Source: JBBRCX01 sp038204465 (GTDB lineage: Bacteria; Planctomycetota; Phycisphaerae; Tepidisphaerales; Tepidisphaeraceae). From it: a stretch of 64,000 nucleotides of DNA. The position numbers and the translations under genes are program-made. A model generated the notes under the pieces. That model was not told where the DNA came from. It did not search any database and worked only from the letters and a program-made list of their open reading frames with translations. The stretch lies in contig JBBRCX010000008.1 in NCBI GenBank assembly GCA_038204465.1, positions 1 through 64,000 on the forward strand, written 5' to 3'. Shown here piece by piece: positions 16,918-26,639 of this stretch. How positions within the stretch are numbered: the first letter of the stretch is position 1; every line of letters starts with the position of its first letter.

Positions 16918-18222
16918 ATGCCAAACGGCAAAGCGCACAATCGCAGCGGGCTCACTTTGTTTTTGTGCACGGTGCTGCACGCCTTCACCCACGCGTACAG
17001 CACGATGCTCGTGCCGCTGTATTTTCTCATGGTGGCCGACCTGCACCTGAATGGCGCGAAGGCGGCATCGCTGATCGTGACAATCTACGGAATTGTGTAT
17101 GCCCTCGGCAGCTATGCGGCAGGCGTGGTCGCCGATCGGGCTGACCGAAAGATGATGCTGGGGCTTGGCCTGATTCTCAACGCGGTTGCCATCCTGCTGA
17201 TGGGCCTCACCCGGCGCTACGAGGCGCTCCTGCTGCTGGCGGTGTTGGGAGGATTAGCCGGAACCATCTTCCACCCCGCGGCGATGGCGTTGGTGCCGGC
17301 GCATTATCCGAAGGCTCCGGGCACGGCGATCGGGATGCTTGGAATCGGCGCCGCGGTGGGTTTTTTCGCGGGACCGCAGTTCGCGGGGTGGCGGGCGCAG
17401 ACGGCGCGCTGGACGTGGCCCGCGGTTTCGGATTGGCAGAGGCCGTGCGTGGAGTTGGGCGCAATTGGAATTCTGTTCGGACTCACCTTCATGATTTTCG
17501 CACGCGAAGCGCGTGGCGCAGCGCCTGATGATGATTCATCAAACGCCTTCGCCCGGCGTCCCGCGGCGCCGATGGGACGGCCACTTTGGCGGAGGGTGCT
17601 CGCGGTTTCGCTGGTGCTCGCCGGGCGCGACTTTACCAGCGTGTCCGCAGTGTCGCTGGTCGGGATCTATCTTCAGAAGGCTCACGGGCTGGATGCCGCG
17701 CGAACGGGTTTCATTCTCGGCTCGATGATGCTGATCGGGATCCTGGTGAATCCGCTCTCGGTCTGGCTGAGCCCCGGCCATCGCCGTCTCCCAGTGCTTG
17801 CGGGGATCATGATCGCGGGAGGCGTGGTTATCGCGTCAATTCCATTCTGGCCGTTGAGCAAAACGCTTCCGGTGCTGTGCGTGTTCCAGGCGTGCCAGCT
17901 TGGAAGCTATGCGGTGAGCGACGCGGCGATGCTCGAGCGCGTCTCGCCAACCGTGCGCGGAAGAGTGGCGGGAATGTTTCTGAGCATCGCCGGCACCATC
18001 GCGGCTGTGGGGCCCTTCATCATGGGATGGTGGGCTGACGCGCTGGGGCCGCGCGCATCCGAACCACGCGCGTTCGCCGCTCCCTTCGCCTTGCTGGGCG
18101 CGCTGCTGTTCATCGCGGCCTTCTCTGCGCCGCTGATCGCACGCCTGGGAAGCCCCGATCGGGATCACGCGATCGAACCACTTGCCGAAATGGCGCCGGC
18201 GACAATGGGGCCCATGGTGTAG
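16918..18222 (+). CDS. MFS transporter, Fsr/fosmidomycin-resistance-like
   Basis: A 434-residue transporter with twelve predicted helices in two halves. The loop between helices 2 and 3 has GVVADRADRKMMLG, the major facilitator signature, and helix 4 has GTIFHPAAMALVP, a stretch typical of the fosmidomycin-resistance (Fsr) branch. Proton-driven export of a small molecule is likely; the substrate cannot be read. The central loop (about 195-225) is hydrophilic. The gene converges with a membrane-anchored protein gene 18 nt beyond; no clear terminator is seen between them. Confidence 0.85.
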   Translation: MPNGKAHNRSGLTLFLCTVLHAFTHAYSTMLVPLYFLMVADLHLNGAKAASLIVTIYGIVYALGSYAAGVVADRADRKMMLGLGLILNAVAILLMGLTRRYEALLLLAVLGGLAGTIFHPAAMALVPAHYPKAPGTAIGMLGIGAAVGFFAGPQFAGWRAQTARWTWPAVSDWQRPCVELGAIGILFGLTFMIFAREARGAAPDDDSSNAFARRPAAPMGRPLWRRVLAVSLVLAGRDFTSVSAVSLVGIYLQKAHGLDAARTGFILGSMMLIGILVNPLSVWLSPGHRRLPVLAGIMIAGGVVIASIPFWPLSKTLPVLCVFQACQLGSYAVSDAAMLERVSPTVRGRVAGMFLSIAGTIAAVGPFIMGWWADALGPRASEPRAFAAPFALLGALLFIAAFSAPLIARLGSPDRDHAIEPLAEMAPATMGPMV

Positions 18223-18240
18223 CAGAAAGAGCGCAACCGG

Positions 18241-18882
18241 CTATTCAAGAAGCAGCGTGTCGTCGTCTCCCAACCAGCCGTTGATCGTGCTGCGACCTGC
18301 CGGAGAAGAGACGTCAAAAGTGAAATGCGAAGGGTTTTTTGGATCGGTAACGCCGAGGTATACCGTGGCAGGCGGAATATCCTTTCCGTCGCGGCTGAAA
18401 AAGCCAACCATCATCAGCGCGGTCAGTTCGGTCGGCTTGTCAAAGAGGGAACCTGGACGAAACACCCGCGACTGAAGCGTGATTCCGCCGGGGCGGCGGC
18501 CGAGGATGTCCAGCGCGACGAGCCGCTCGGCGCCCCCTGTCGGCGTCCGCAGTGAATGGAGGAACACGGTCCCCGTCGAGCGGAACCCGGGCGGCGAGTA
18601 GGCTGTGTAGAAGTTCGTCCAGCACTGCGGAACGAGCGGCGCGGCGAGTTTTGCACGGCCTGTCTCGTCGTAGGCCGCCTCTCCGGGAACAGACTCGTAC
18701 GTGAGGCACGCATGCTGATACCAGAGCATCCGCAGGTGGTCGATTACTCCCCGGCCGAACAGAACCACGCTGACGATCAGGATTGCCACCACGCCCGCGA
18801 GCACGAGACGGTTGCGCATCCGGCGCCGCCGCAAGGGCGATGGCTTAGGCGCGTAATGCAACTCGGGGGATGACACTGACAT
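18241..18882 (-). CDS. Single-pass membrane protein, unknown function
   Basis: A 213-residue protein: cytoplasmic basic N-tail (PLRRRRMRNR), one helix at about 25-45, and a soluble outer domain of about 165 residues. The domain has a few strands with conserved-looking glycines (PGGITLQSRVF, PPATVYLGVTDP) but no motif that I recognise. The start is backed by a TAACAT box nine bases upstream and no ribosome site. It is upstream of hisS on the same strand in map position but transcribed away from the MFS gene. Confidence 0.55.
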   Translation of the reverse strand: MSVSSPELHYAPKPSPLRRRRMRNRLVLAGVVAILIVSVVLFGRGVIDHLRMLWYQHACLTYESVPGEAAYDETGRAKLAAPLVPQCWTNFYTAYSPPGFRSTGTVFLHSLRTPTGGAERLVALDILGRRPGGITLQSRVFRPGSLFDKPTELTALMMVGFFSRDGKDIPPATVYLGVTDPKNPSHFTFDVSSPAGRSTINGWLGDDDTLLLE

Positions 18883-18897
18883 TCCGGCGTGATGTTA
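18883..18897 (-). promoter_or_regulatory. Leaderless -10 box
   Basis: On the minus strand TAACAT (18897-18892) is followed by nine bases and the ATG at 18882, matching the nine-base spacing of recQ and the MFS gene. Confidence 0.4.
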
Positions 18898-18910
18898 CGG
18901 GATCGGAGGG

Positions 18911-20197
18911 TCAAGTCACTGGCTGCCGCGCACTGATTTCGGTAGCCAGTTTTGAAGCGATCTGATCGCGGCTTACGGTGTTCTGTGTTCCGGTCGCGAG
19001 GTCCTTGAGAACGATCGCTCCCTTCGACAGCTCATCTTCACCCGTGATCAAACAGAATGCGGCGCCCTCGCGGTCGGCGATTTTGAACTGGGCTTTGACC
19101 GACCGGCCGGACGGGTCCATGTCGCACTCGATGCCCGCGGCGCGCAGCCCGCCGAGCAGCTTCCAATTGGCCGCGCGTGCCGCATCGCCGTGGGCGACGA
19201 GCCAGACGAGCCTTCGGGGGGGCGCGGGAAGCTGCACGTTCTGACCTTCCAGCGCGATCAGCAGTCGCTCGATCCCGCTGCCGAAACCGACCGCCGGCGT
19301 TGGGCGGCCGCCGAGTTGTTCTACCAGGTTGTCATATCGACCGCCGCCGCCCAGGGCATTCTGCGCCCCTAGCCCGCCGGCCGTCACTTCCCACAGCGTT
19401 TCGGTGTAGTAATCGAAGCCGCGGACCAGGCTCGGATTAACGCGGAAGGGCACCGGCGCCGTTTGAAGAAGTTCCTGCAGGCGCTCGAAGTGGGCCCGGC
19501 TCCGGTCGGACAAGCTCTCCAGGGCCGGCGGCGCGCCCTTGCACGCCTCCTGATCGCGCGGGTCTTTGCTGTCGAGAATGCGGAGGGGATTCGCGCTGAG
19601 CCTCCGTTGCGAATCCTCGCCCAACTGCGATTGTTTCGGCGAAAGGAACCCGACGAGCACCTCGCGGTAGCGCGACTTGCTCTCGCGATCGCCCAGGCTG
19701 TTCACCTGCAGCTCGAGCTCTTTGATTCCGCAGCGGCGGTAGAAATCCATCTGCAGCAGGATGCACTCGACGTCCTGCGCAGGCTCGGCGATGCCAAACG
19801 CCTCAACGCCGAACTGATGATGCTGCCGTACGCGGCCCAGCTGTGGGCGCTCGAATCGGAAGTTGGGGCCGAAGTAGAAGACCTTGAGACGTGAGCCTTC
19901 GTCGGCGAGGAGGTTTGCTTCGATCGCAGCGCGAACGACGCCGGCGGTGCCCTCGGGCCGCAGCGTGATCGAGCGACCGCCGCGGTCCTCGAAGGTGTAC
20001 ATCTCCTTGCTGACGATGTCACTGGTCTCACCGACGCCGCGGTGGAATAGCTCCGTATGCTCGAAGATGGGGGTTCGGATTTCGGTGAAGTGGTATAGCG
20101 CGGCGACTTCCCGCGCGATCCGTTCGACCGCCTGCCACTTCCAGCTCGTGGCCGGCAGGATGTCCACCGTACCCTTGGGGGCCTGGATCTTTGACAT
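18911..20197 (-). CDS. hisS: Histidyl-tRNA synthetase
   Basis: A 428-residue class II aminoacyl-tRNA synthetase that charges tRNA-His. Class II motif 2 (TLRPEGTAGVVRA), the HisRS-specific signature region LVRGFDYYTETLWEV with GGGRYDNL, and motif 3 (GFGSGIERLLIALE) are all present, followed by the anticodon-binding domain from about residue 325. The open frame reaches 20269, but the ATG at 20197 gives the standard MSKIQAPKGTVDILP start. Trigger factor lies upstream on the same strand, separated by about 130 bases in which I see no gene. Confidence 0.96.
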   Translation of the reverse strand: MSKIQAPKGTVDILPATSWKWQAVERIAREVAALYHFTEIRTPIFEHTELFHRGVGETSDIVSKEMYTFEDRGGRSITLRPEGTAGVVRAAIEANLLADEGSRLKVFYFGPNFRFERPQLGRVRQHHQFGVEAFGIAEPAQDVECILLQMDFYRRCGIKELELQVNSLGDRESKSRYREVLVGFLSPKQSQLGEDSQRRLSANPLRILDSKDPRDQEACKGAPPALESLSDRSRAHFERLQELLQTAPVPFRVNPSLVRGFDYYTETLWEVTAGGLGAQNALGGGGRYDNLVEQLGGRPTPAVGFGSGIERLLIALEGQNVQLPAPPRRLVWLVAHGDAARAANWKLLGGLRAAGIECDMDPSGRSVKAQFKIADREGAAFCLITGEDELSKGAIVLKDLATGTQNTVSRDQIASKLATEISARQPVT

Positions 20198-20330
20198 GGC
20201 GGCGCGGGTGTCCGTAGAGGAGGTTATCCTGGAGAGAAGGGAGCAGCAGCGGCAGAGTCGCCGCCGCATCGCTCGCCGGGCTCAGGATGAAGGATGCGTC
20301 AACTGCCGAGCGCCGCTATGAATTGCCGTG

Positions 20331-21710
20331 CTACGTCTTGTTCTCGTCATCGGCAGGGACTTCAACTTCTTCAACCTGTGCCGTTTCCAGAATCTTATCG
20401 ACCGCCTTCTGCTCGCGCATCTGCACGTAGAGGTTGCTCAGGCTGCCATCCTTGGACATCTCCTGTTTCACCTTTTCAGGCCGCCTGCCCCGCTGGGCGG
20501 CGATCATGGCGATGCGGCCGTTGAGCTCCGTCTCGTCCACGTCGACTTTTTGGTCGGCCGCGATCTTCTGCAGAACGAAGAAGAGCTTGAGCTCGCGGAC
20601 CGCCTCGTCCTTGGCGCCGCCCCGCAGCCGCTCGACATTTGATTCGACCTGATCGCGCGGCATGCCGCGCATCATCAGGTCGACCGCCTTGCGGCTGACG
20701 ACGCGGTCGGCCTGGCGGTCCGACAGCTTGCTCGGCAATTCGAGCTGCGTGTTTTCCACCAGAAACTGGTTCACCTGCTCGCGCATCGCCTGCTTCACAT
20801 CGTAGTCAATCTTTTCCACCATCTGCTGCCGCAGCGCGTCCCGCAGATGTTTCTCGTTGTCGAAGCCCAGGTCGGCCAAAAACTCCGGTGTCACCTCGGC
20901 CAGCTCGAGCTGCTTGATGTCTTTCAGCGCGATCTCGACCTGCACGTCCTTGCCGCGCATCTGTTCGTTCGGGTGAGTCTCAGCCGCTCGGGCGTCAACG
21001 GTGCGCGTCTCGCCCGGCTTCATGCCTTCGAGCTTCTGACCCAGGTCGTCGACCTGAATGCCGGCCAGCCTGCCGGGACGCGCGACGATCTGGGCATCGT
21101 GCTGGTGCGCGACAACCTGCCCATCCACCTTTACGTGAACGTCGGCAATCAGATAGTCGCGCTCTTGCACGCCGCGGTCTTCCACCGGCAGGAGCACGCC
21201 CTGCTGCTCGCGGAGGTTGTTCATCGCCTGGTCGACGTTCTCTTCCTTGACCTCGATCTTCGGCTTGCGGACCTTGATCGAGGAGAGGTCGGGAAGGGTG
21301 AACGCCGGCTGGACCTCAACTTCAAACGAATAGGTCAGGGCGCCTTCGTCGGGGAGTTGAATGGAGTTGGGATTGTCGAAGTGCGGTTCGCCGATGACCT
21401 GCAGCGAATTCTTCTCGACGGCCTGCTCGTAGCTCTCGCTGATGAGCGAGCGGCGCACTTGCTCCTTCACGTCGTTGCTGAAGCGCTTCTCGATGAGCTT
21501 TTGCGGGGCATGACCGGGGCGGAAACCGGGAACCGCCGCCTGTTGACGCAGTTCCTTGAACTGCTCGGCCAGCTTGGTGGCAATCCGATCCTGCGGGATC
21601 TCGATCGACACCTTCTTGGTGCCGGGGCCGACCTCCTCCACCTTGATCGGGTACACGAAAGCCTCTTCCTGCTCCTGATCGGCGACCGGGGCAGCTTCAT
21701 TCTCAGCCAT
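20331..21710 (-). CDS. tig: Trigger factor, ribosome-associated chaperone
   Basis: A 459-residue three-domain chaperone that binds at the ribosome exit tunnel. The ribosome-binding signature G-F-R-x-G-x-A-P is present as GFRPGHAPQKLIEKRF. The middle PPIase-like (FKBP) domain spans about 170-260, but its active-site pattern is weak, so isomerase activity is uncertain. The C-terminal helical arms follow. An N-terminal acidic extension of about 20 residues precedes the usual start. GAGGTAGG lies four bases before the ATG. It is divergent from the CocE-type hydrolase gene. Its usual partners clpP and clpX are not downstream here. Confidence 0.95.
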   Translation of the reverse strand: MAENEAAPVADQEQEEAFVYPIKVEEVGPGTKKVSIEIPQDRIATKLAEQFKELRQQAAVPGFRPGHAPQKLIEKRFSNDVKEQVRRSLISESYEQAVEKNSLQVIGEPHFDNPNSIQLPDEGALTYSFEVEVQPAFTLPDLSSIKVRKPKIEVKEENVDQAMNNLREQQGVLLPVEDRGVQERDYLIADVHVKVDGQVVAHQHDAQIVARPGRLAGIQVDDLGQKLEGMKPGETRTVDARAAETHPNEQMRGKDVQVEIALKDIKQLELAEVTPEFLADLGFDNEKHLRDALRQQMVEKIDYDVKQAMREQVNQFLVENTQLELPSKLSDRQADRVVSRKAVDLMMRGMPRDQVESNVERLRGGAKDEAVRELKLFFVLQKIAADQKVDVDETELNGRIAMIAAQRGRRPEKVKQEMSKDGSLSNLYVQMREQKAVDKILETAQVEEVEVPADDENKT

Positions 21711-21798
21711 GACCTACCTCAGGTTCTGCCGTGGGCCGGACTTGCGCGAGGGGGCACCGCGCCCGCTCCCGCCGCGAAAGCTTGGCATCGTATCCGCC

Positions 21799-23598
21799 AT
21801 GGCAGCAAATGCAAACGCCTCGCGGCGGCTTGCAAAAGCTCCGGAGTCCACGAAAATTGCTGCGTCCATGCCCGAGACAAAACCGCGCCCGATGCCGATC
21901 CCGGACCACCTGCGCGACATGCGCATTACCCGCAACCTCCGCGTGCGCATGCGCGACGGGGTGGAACTCGTCACCAACGTTTTCCTGCCGCGAAGCGACG
22001 GTCCATTTCCCGTCGTGCTGGTGAGGATGTCGTACAACCGGGCGCAGATCAGCGGGGCCGGGCTGTGTGAGCGCGGCTTCGCGGTGGTCGTGCAGGACAC
22101 ACGGGGGCGTTACGCTTCGGAAGGCAAGTTTTATCCCTTTGTCGACGAGACCAACGACGGGCTGGACACGCTCGACTGGATCGGCGCGCAGTCGTGGTGC
22201 AACGGCAAGGTTGGCATGTTCGGCGATTCTTACCTCGCGGGCGTGCAACTGGCGCTGGCGCACACGGATCATCCGCTGCTGGCCGCGTTCAATCCGCGAT
22301 TCATGTCAGGTGACGTCTGGCGCCAAGCCTACTACTGCGACGGCGTATTCAGTCTCGCGCTGGTGTTCAGCTGGCTGTGCATGGAGTGCGGTTCGAGCGT
22401 CAGCGAGGCGAGTCTGCTCCCGCTCTTCGATGTGAAGGGATTGCTCAAGCAACTGCCGATCGTTTCATTGGACGAAAAGAGCGGCTCGCTCTCGCCATAT
22501 TACCGGGATTACGTGACGCATGGAACGCGCGACGAGTACTGGCAGAGGATGGACTACCGCCAGAACATCGAGCGCTGCAAGGTGCCGATGCTGCTCACCG
22601 GTGGGTGGTACGACTATTACCCCAATGAAACCTTCCGTAACTTCGAAGCACTGATGCGCGCGCCGGCGGACGATGCGGTGAAGGCCCAGCACCGCGTGCT
22701 GATCGGGCCGTGGACGCATGGCATGAACTGGGGCACGAAGATGGGCGAGCTGGATTTCGGTGAGGGATCGCGCTCCGAACTCGACCATAGCTTTCGCTGG
22801 CTTGAAGCGATCCTGAGAGGCGGCGGTGCCGACGCGTACGGGAAGGGCCGAATCCGCATCTTCGTGATGGGCGCCAATCAGTGGCGCGACGAGAACGAGT
22901 GGCCTTTGGCGCGCACCCGATGGACGAAGTACTACCTGCACTCGAAGGGCCGGGCGAACACGTTCGAGGGCAATGGCAGGCTCTCGCCTCAGGCGCCGTC
23001 CTCCGACGAACCGGCAGACCATTACACGTACGATCCCACCAACCCCGTTGCCACCCTGGGTGGGAATCATTCCGTGGGCGGCTACAACCCCGGTTTGTAC
23101 GAGATGTGCATGCCGGGTCCGTTCGATCAACGACCGACTGAACAGCGCGAGGACGTACCGGTGTACACATCCGACGTGCTCAGCGAGGACGTCGAACTCA
23201 CCGGGCCGATCGTGCTGAAGCTTCACGCCAGCACGTCGGCGCTCGACACGGACTTCGCCGCGCGGCTTACGGATGTTTATCCGGATGGACGGTCAATCAA
23301 CATCACGGAAGGCGTCATTCGGGCCCGCTACTGGCGGCGGGTTTGGGACAAGCCGGAACTGCTTGAGCCCGGAAGGGTGTACGAGCTGACGATCGAGCTT
23401 CAGCCGACGAGTAATGTTTTCAAGAAGGGCCATCGAATGCGGCTGCAGATAACCAGCAGCAATTTCCCCCTTTGGGACCGCAATCTCAACACAGGAGGCG
23501 ACCAGGCATACGAAACGAACATGATCGTGGCCGAGCAGTCGGTGCTGCACGACAAGGCGCACGCGTCGCACCTGGTCCTCCCGGTCGTCCCCGCTTGA
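21799..23598 (+). CDS. CocE/NonD-family serine hydrolase
   Basis: About 599 residues (599 from the ATG at 21799). The alpha/beta-hydrolase core (about 35-330) has the nucleophile elbow GMFGDSYLAGVQLA, a variant of the usual GxSYxG, and the His region VLIGPWTHGMNW. A jelly-roll C-terminal domain (from about 380) ends in the family pattern GHRMRLQITSSNFP. Relatives include cocaine esterase, glutaryl-7-ACA acylase and X-Pro dipeptidyl peptidase. The start is uncertain: 21709, 21799 and 21868 are in frame, and none has a good ribosome site. No signal peptide is seen from 21799. The substrate is unknown. Confidence 0.85.
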   Translation: MAANANASRRLAKAPESTKIAASMPETKPRPMPIPDHLRDMRITRNLRVRMRDGVELVTNVFLPRSDGPFPVVLVRMSYNRAQISGAGLCERGFAVVVQDTRGRYASEGKFYPFVDETNDGLDTLDWIGAQSWCNGKVGMFGDSYLAGVQLALAHTDHPLLAAFNPRFMSGDVWRQAYYCDGVFSLALVFSWLCMECGSSVSEASLLPLFDVKGLLKQLPIVSLDEKSGSLSPYYRDYVTHGTRDEYWQRMDYRQNIERCKVPMLLTGGWYDYYPNETFRNFEALMRAPADDAVKAQHRVLIGPWTHGMNWGTKMGELDFGEGSRSELDHSFRWLEAILRGGGADAYGKGRIRIFVMGANQWRDENEWPLARTRWTKYYLHSKGRANTFEGNGRLSPQAPSSDEPADHYTYDPTNPVATLGGNHSVGGYNPGLYEMCMPGPFDQRPTEQREDVPVYTSDVLSEDVELTGPIVLKLHASTSALDTDFAARLTDVYPDGRSINITEGVIRARYWRRVWDKPELLEPGRVYELTIELQPTSNVFKKGHRMRLQITSSNFPLWDRNLNTGGDQAYETNMIVAEQSVLHDKAHASHLVLPVVPA

Positions 23599-23635
23599 TG
23601 GTACAGTCTCGGATGGTCCCAACCGCGGAGCAGTC

Positions 23636-24067
23636 ATGGCCGACGAGCAGCCTTCATTACATATCGACACCGACTGGAAGAAGCAGGCGCAGGAAGAGAA
23701 GAAGCGTCTGGCGGAGCAGGAGCAGCAGAAACCCAGGCAGGAACCGCCGGCGCGGGCGCCGGGGGATGCCGCGGCGCCGGGCGCCGGGCGGGAGCGCGGC
23801 CGCGGAGCGCGCGAGCTGCCGCCCGCGAGCTTCGCAACGCTGGTGCAGTCGCTGATGACTCAGGCGTTGTTCTACCTGGGTGACCTTGCCACGCAGGGCA
23901 TGGAGCCCACGGTGAACCTGGATCTGTCCAAGCATCAGATCGACACGCTCGCGGTGCTGGAGGAGAAGACCGCGGGCAATCTGGGCGAGGAAGAGAAACG
24001 CCTGCTCGACACAGCGCTTTACGAGGTCCGGATGCGATACGTAAGCGTCGCGTCGCAATTCACCTAA
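23636..24067 (+). CDS. DUF1844 family protein
   Basis: A 143-residue protein. The N-terminal half is a charged, disordered tail (Lys/Glu/Gln-rich, then Pro/Ala/Gly-rich). The C-terminal 75 residues match DUF1844: FATLVQSLMTQALFYLGD followed by DLSKHQIDTLAVLEEKT, then a short helical hairpin with LLDTALYEVR. The function of the family is unknown; it is common in Planctomycetota and Acidobacteriota. TACAGT at 23602-23607 could be its -10 box, with a GCGGAG ribosome site before the ATG. Confidence 0.85.
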   Translation: MADEQPSLHIDTDWKKQAQEEKKRLAEQEQQKPRQEPPARAPGDAAAPGAGRERGRGARELPPASFATLVQSLMTQALFYLGDLATQGMEPTVNLDLSKHQIDTLAVLEEKTAGNLGEEEKRLLDTALYEVRMRYVSVASQFT

Positions 24068-24120
24068 GGTTTTGCGCCCGATCGGTTCGTACAATTTTTT
24101 TTGAACCGCCGGTCTGGTTC

Positions 24121-24148
24121 TTGCGTTTGACGGAAATCGGTTTAATAT
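24121..24148 (+). promoter_or_regulatory. Candidate promoter of the TPR-flgN-flagellar operon
   Basis: TTGCGT (24121-24126) and TAATAT (24143-24148) are 16 bp apart, in the AT-richest stretch of the 216-base gap before the TPR gene. Otherwise the gap holds only the ribosome site GGAAGGCAAGGAAG near its end. Confidence 0.4.
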
Positions 24149-24283
24149 CTGGCTGGCTGTAACGGGTATATGGGCAAGCAGAACTGATCACGTCGGAGCT
24201 CTCTCCCGGACCTGGCGAAGGAACGCCGGTGAAGGGAACCGCGGCTTGACTGGCCGTTTGGTGTCGGGGAAGGCAAGGAAGCC

Positions 24284-26632
24284 ATGGCGTCGAGCGGCGC
24301 ATCGGGCAAACTCGCACATCTTTGGCAAGTGCCGCTCCTGCTGCTTTCGCTGGGGCTCTTCGGTTACGCCACGTACTTATTCATCGATCCAAAGCCAGGG
24401 CTCTCGATCGAGCAAAAGATCGACCTGGCGCGGAGCTACTTGCGCTACAGCCGGCCCGACGCCGCAATCGAACAATGCAATAACCTGCTTGCGGGCGAGC
24501 AATTGCTTCGCGAAAATGAAGGGAAGATCCATCTGTTGCTGGCCGAGGCGCTGGAGGCGGGGCAGAAGGAAAATCACGTCGACATTGCCGCCAATCATCG
24601 GCGGATCATCGAACAAACGGAAGTTGCGCTGGCGCAAGGGGTGAAACCCGAGGCTGACATCTACCGCCGGCTGGGGGAAAGCTACGAGGCGCTCAAGCTG
24701 CCTGGCAAGGCCCTTGAGAGCTTCCGCCATGCGATGGCGATGGACACGAATCGCGCGCTTCATCTGCAGCGCCGGGTGATCGATCTTCAATTGACGCAGG
24801 ACGATACGGGGCCGGCACTGGCGACGCTCGAGGAGTACCTGAAGGATCAGAAGCTCACCAACGGCGAGCGCGGCTGGGCGCTGGGGGAGAAGGCGCAGGT
24901 TTTGGCCGAGCGGGGAAGCTTCATCGAATCGCGGGCACTGCTCGGCGAGGCGCTGCGACTCAATTCCGATCCCGTTTCACAGGGGGAAGTGAATTACCGG
25001 CTCGGCTACGCCGCCTGGAAACTCGGGGGCCTTGCCGAGGCCGAGCGATGCCTCCGCGTCGCGCGCGACCAGTTGAGGACGCAGCACCCGCTGGATGCCG
25101 ACGCGGCATATCTGCTCGGGAAGATCCGCCGGGACGCCAACGATGCGAAGGAAGCGATGTCCTTTTTCCAATCGGTTTTGGTGAGTCATCCAGGCGCGCG
25201 GGTGGCGCCGCTGGCGCGTCTGGGCCGGGCGACATGCCGCGTGACGCTGGGGGAGGACGAGGCGGCCCTTACCGACCTTCATGATGTGGTTGGCGAAATC
25301 GGCGAGAAGCCTTCGCGGCAGAAGTGGAAGCGGGAGACGATCGACGCGCTTCGCCAGGTCTCGGGAACGCTTGCGTCGCGCGGGAACTATCAGGGCGCAA
25401 TGGAAACCCTCGCGTACGAGCAGACGCTGGAACCGAAGCCGGGCCCGGAATTCTATGGCAGGCTTGCCGCAGTCTACGAAAAGCGCGCGGACCAGATCGA
25501 AAGATCGAGCGAGACTGCGGCGGACGCTGCGCAAAAGATCCGCCGCGGGCAGCAGATTCGTGATCTGCGCACGAAGGCGGGCGACGCTTACATCGCCTAT
25601 TCGCGCGCGCTGACGGTCGAAGACGACAAGGGCCACGGCGAAGCCCTCTGGAAGGGCGTCGACTTGTATGACCGCGCGGGCAACATGCAGGCCGCGATCT
25701 CGGCGCTGGAACTGTTCGTGGCAGAGCGCCCGCAGGACGGCAAGGCGCCGGATGCGCTCCTGCGGCTCGGCCGCTCGCACCAGGCGTCGGGGCAATTCGA
25801 CAAGGCGATATCGATTTTCCAGCGCAACCAGTTCCGTTACCCGCAGAGCCTCGCGGCGTCGCAGTCGGGGGTGCCGTTGGCCCAGGCGTATATCGCCAAA
25901 GGACCCCAGTCATACGGCAAGGCCGAAGCGACATTGAAGGCGGTGGTCGAGGACAACCCGCTGATCACCCCTGATGCAATGGAATTTCGCCAGGCCCTGT
26001 TTGAGCTGGCGCAGCTCTACTACCGCACCAACCGCTACGAAGAAGCGGTATCGCGGCTCGAGGAGCTGACGCAGCGCTATCCGAAGGATGATCGGATGGG
26101 CCAGCTCGTGTTCCTCATGGCCGACAGCTATCGCAAGAGCGCGGCGTTGCTGACCGAAGCGCGGCTGGCGTCGAGCAATCCGAAGGACACCGGAAATGCC
26201 GCGGACCAGGCGGAGGCGGCGGCAGCGAAGAACGACCGGCTCACGAAAGCGATGAAGCTTTACGACCAGGTGATTGACATGTATCGCCAGTCGCCCCCGA
26301 CGGAGGAGTTGGACAAGCTGTATCACAAGCTGAGTCACTTCTACCGCGCCGACTGCCACTACGACCTCGGGGACTTTCAGGAGGCGATCAAGCTCTATGA
26401 CGCCGCCACGCTGCGCTACCAGGACGATCCATCGGCCCTTGCGGCATACGTGCAGATCGTGAATTCGTACTGCGCGCTGGGCAAGACCAGCGAAGCGAAG
26501 GCGGCTAACGAGCGGGCGAAATGGCTGCTGCGGCGGATGCCGCGCGAGGCATTCCAGGACGGGAAGTTCTCGATGCCAAAAGAGTACTGGGACGAATGGC
26601 TCAAATGGACCAGCACCGCGGGGATGTTTTGA
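24284..26632 (+). CDS. Membrane-anchored TPR repeat protein
   Basis: A 782-residue protein with a short N-tail, one membrane helix (about 14-32) and then an almost continuous array of TPR-like helical hairpins to the end. Typical A/B helix pairs include YRRLGESYEALKLPGKALES, ALLRLGRSHQASGQFDKAIS and LFELAQLYYRTNRYEEAV. The array would sit outside the cytoplasmic membrane if the positive-inside rule holds. It is 8 nt upstream of flgN, so it belongs to the flagellar operon by position, although I know of no standard flagellar part of this form. A scaffold for assembly at the cell envelope is one possibility. Confidence 0.8.
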   Translation: MASSGASGKLAHLWQVPLLLLSLGLFGYATYLFIDPKPGLSIEQKIDLARSYLRYSRPDAAIEQCNNLLAGEQLLRENEGKIHLLLAEALEAGQKENHVDIAANHRRIIEQTEVALAQGVKPEADIYRRLGESYEALKLPGKALESFRHAMAMDTNRALHLQRRVIDLQLTQDDTGPALATLEEYLKDQKLTNGERGWALGEKAQVLAERGSFIESRALLGEALRLNSDPVSQGEVNYRLGYAAWKLGGLAEAERCLRVARDQLRTQHPLDADAAYLLGKIRRDANDAKEAMSFFQSVLVSHPGARVAPLARLGRATCRVTLGEDEAALTDLHDVVGEIGEKPSRQKWKRETIDALRQVSGTLASRGNYQGAMETLAYEQTLEPKPGPEFYGRLAAVYEKRADQIERSSETAADAAQKIRRGQQIRDLRTKAGDAYIAYSRALTVEDDKGHGEALWKGVDLYDRAGNMQAAISALELFVAERPQDGKAPDALLRLGRSHQASGQFDKAISIFQRNQFRYPQSLAASQSGVPLAQAYIAKGPQSYGKAEATLKAVVEDNPLITPDAMEFRQALFELAQLYYRTNRYEEAVSRLEELTQRYPKDDRMGQLVFLMADSYRKSAALLTEARLASSNPKDTGNAADQAEAAAAKNDRLTKAMKLYDQVIDMYRQSPPTEELDKLYHKLSHFYRADCHYDLGDFQEAIKLYDAATLRYQDDPSALAAYVQIVNSYCALGKTSEAKAANERAKWLLRRMPREAFQDGKFSMPKEYWDEWLKWTSTAGMF

Positions 26633-26639
26633 GGCGTGG

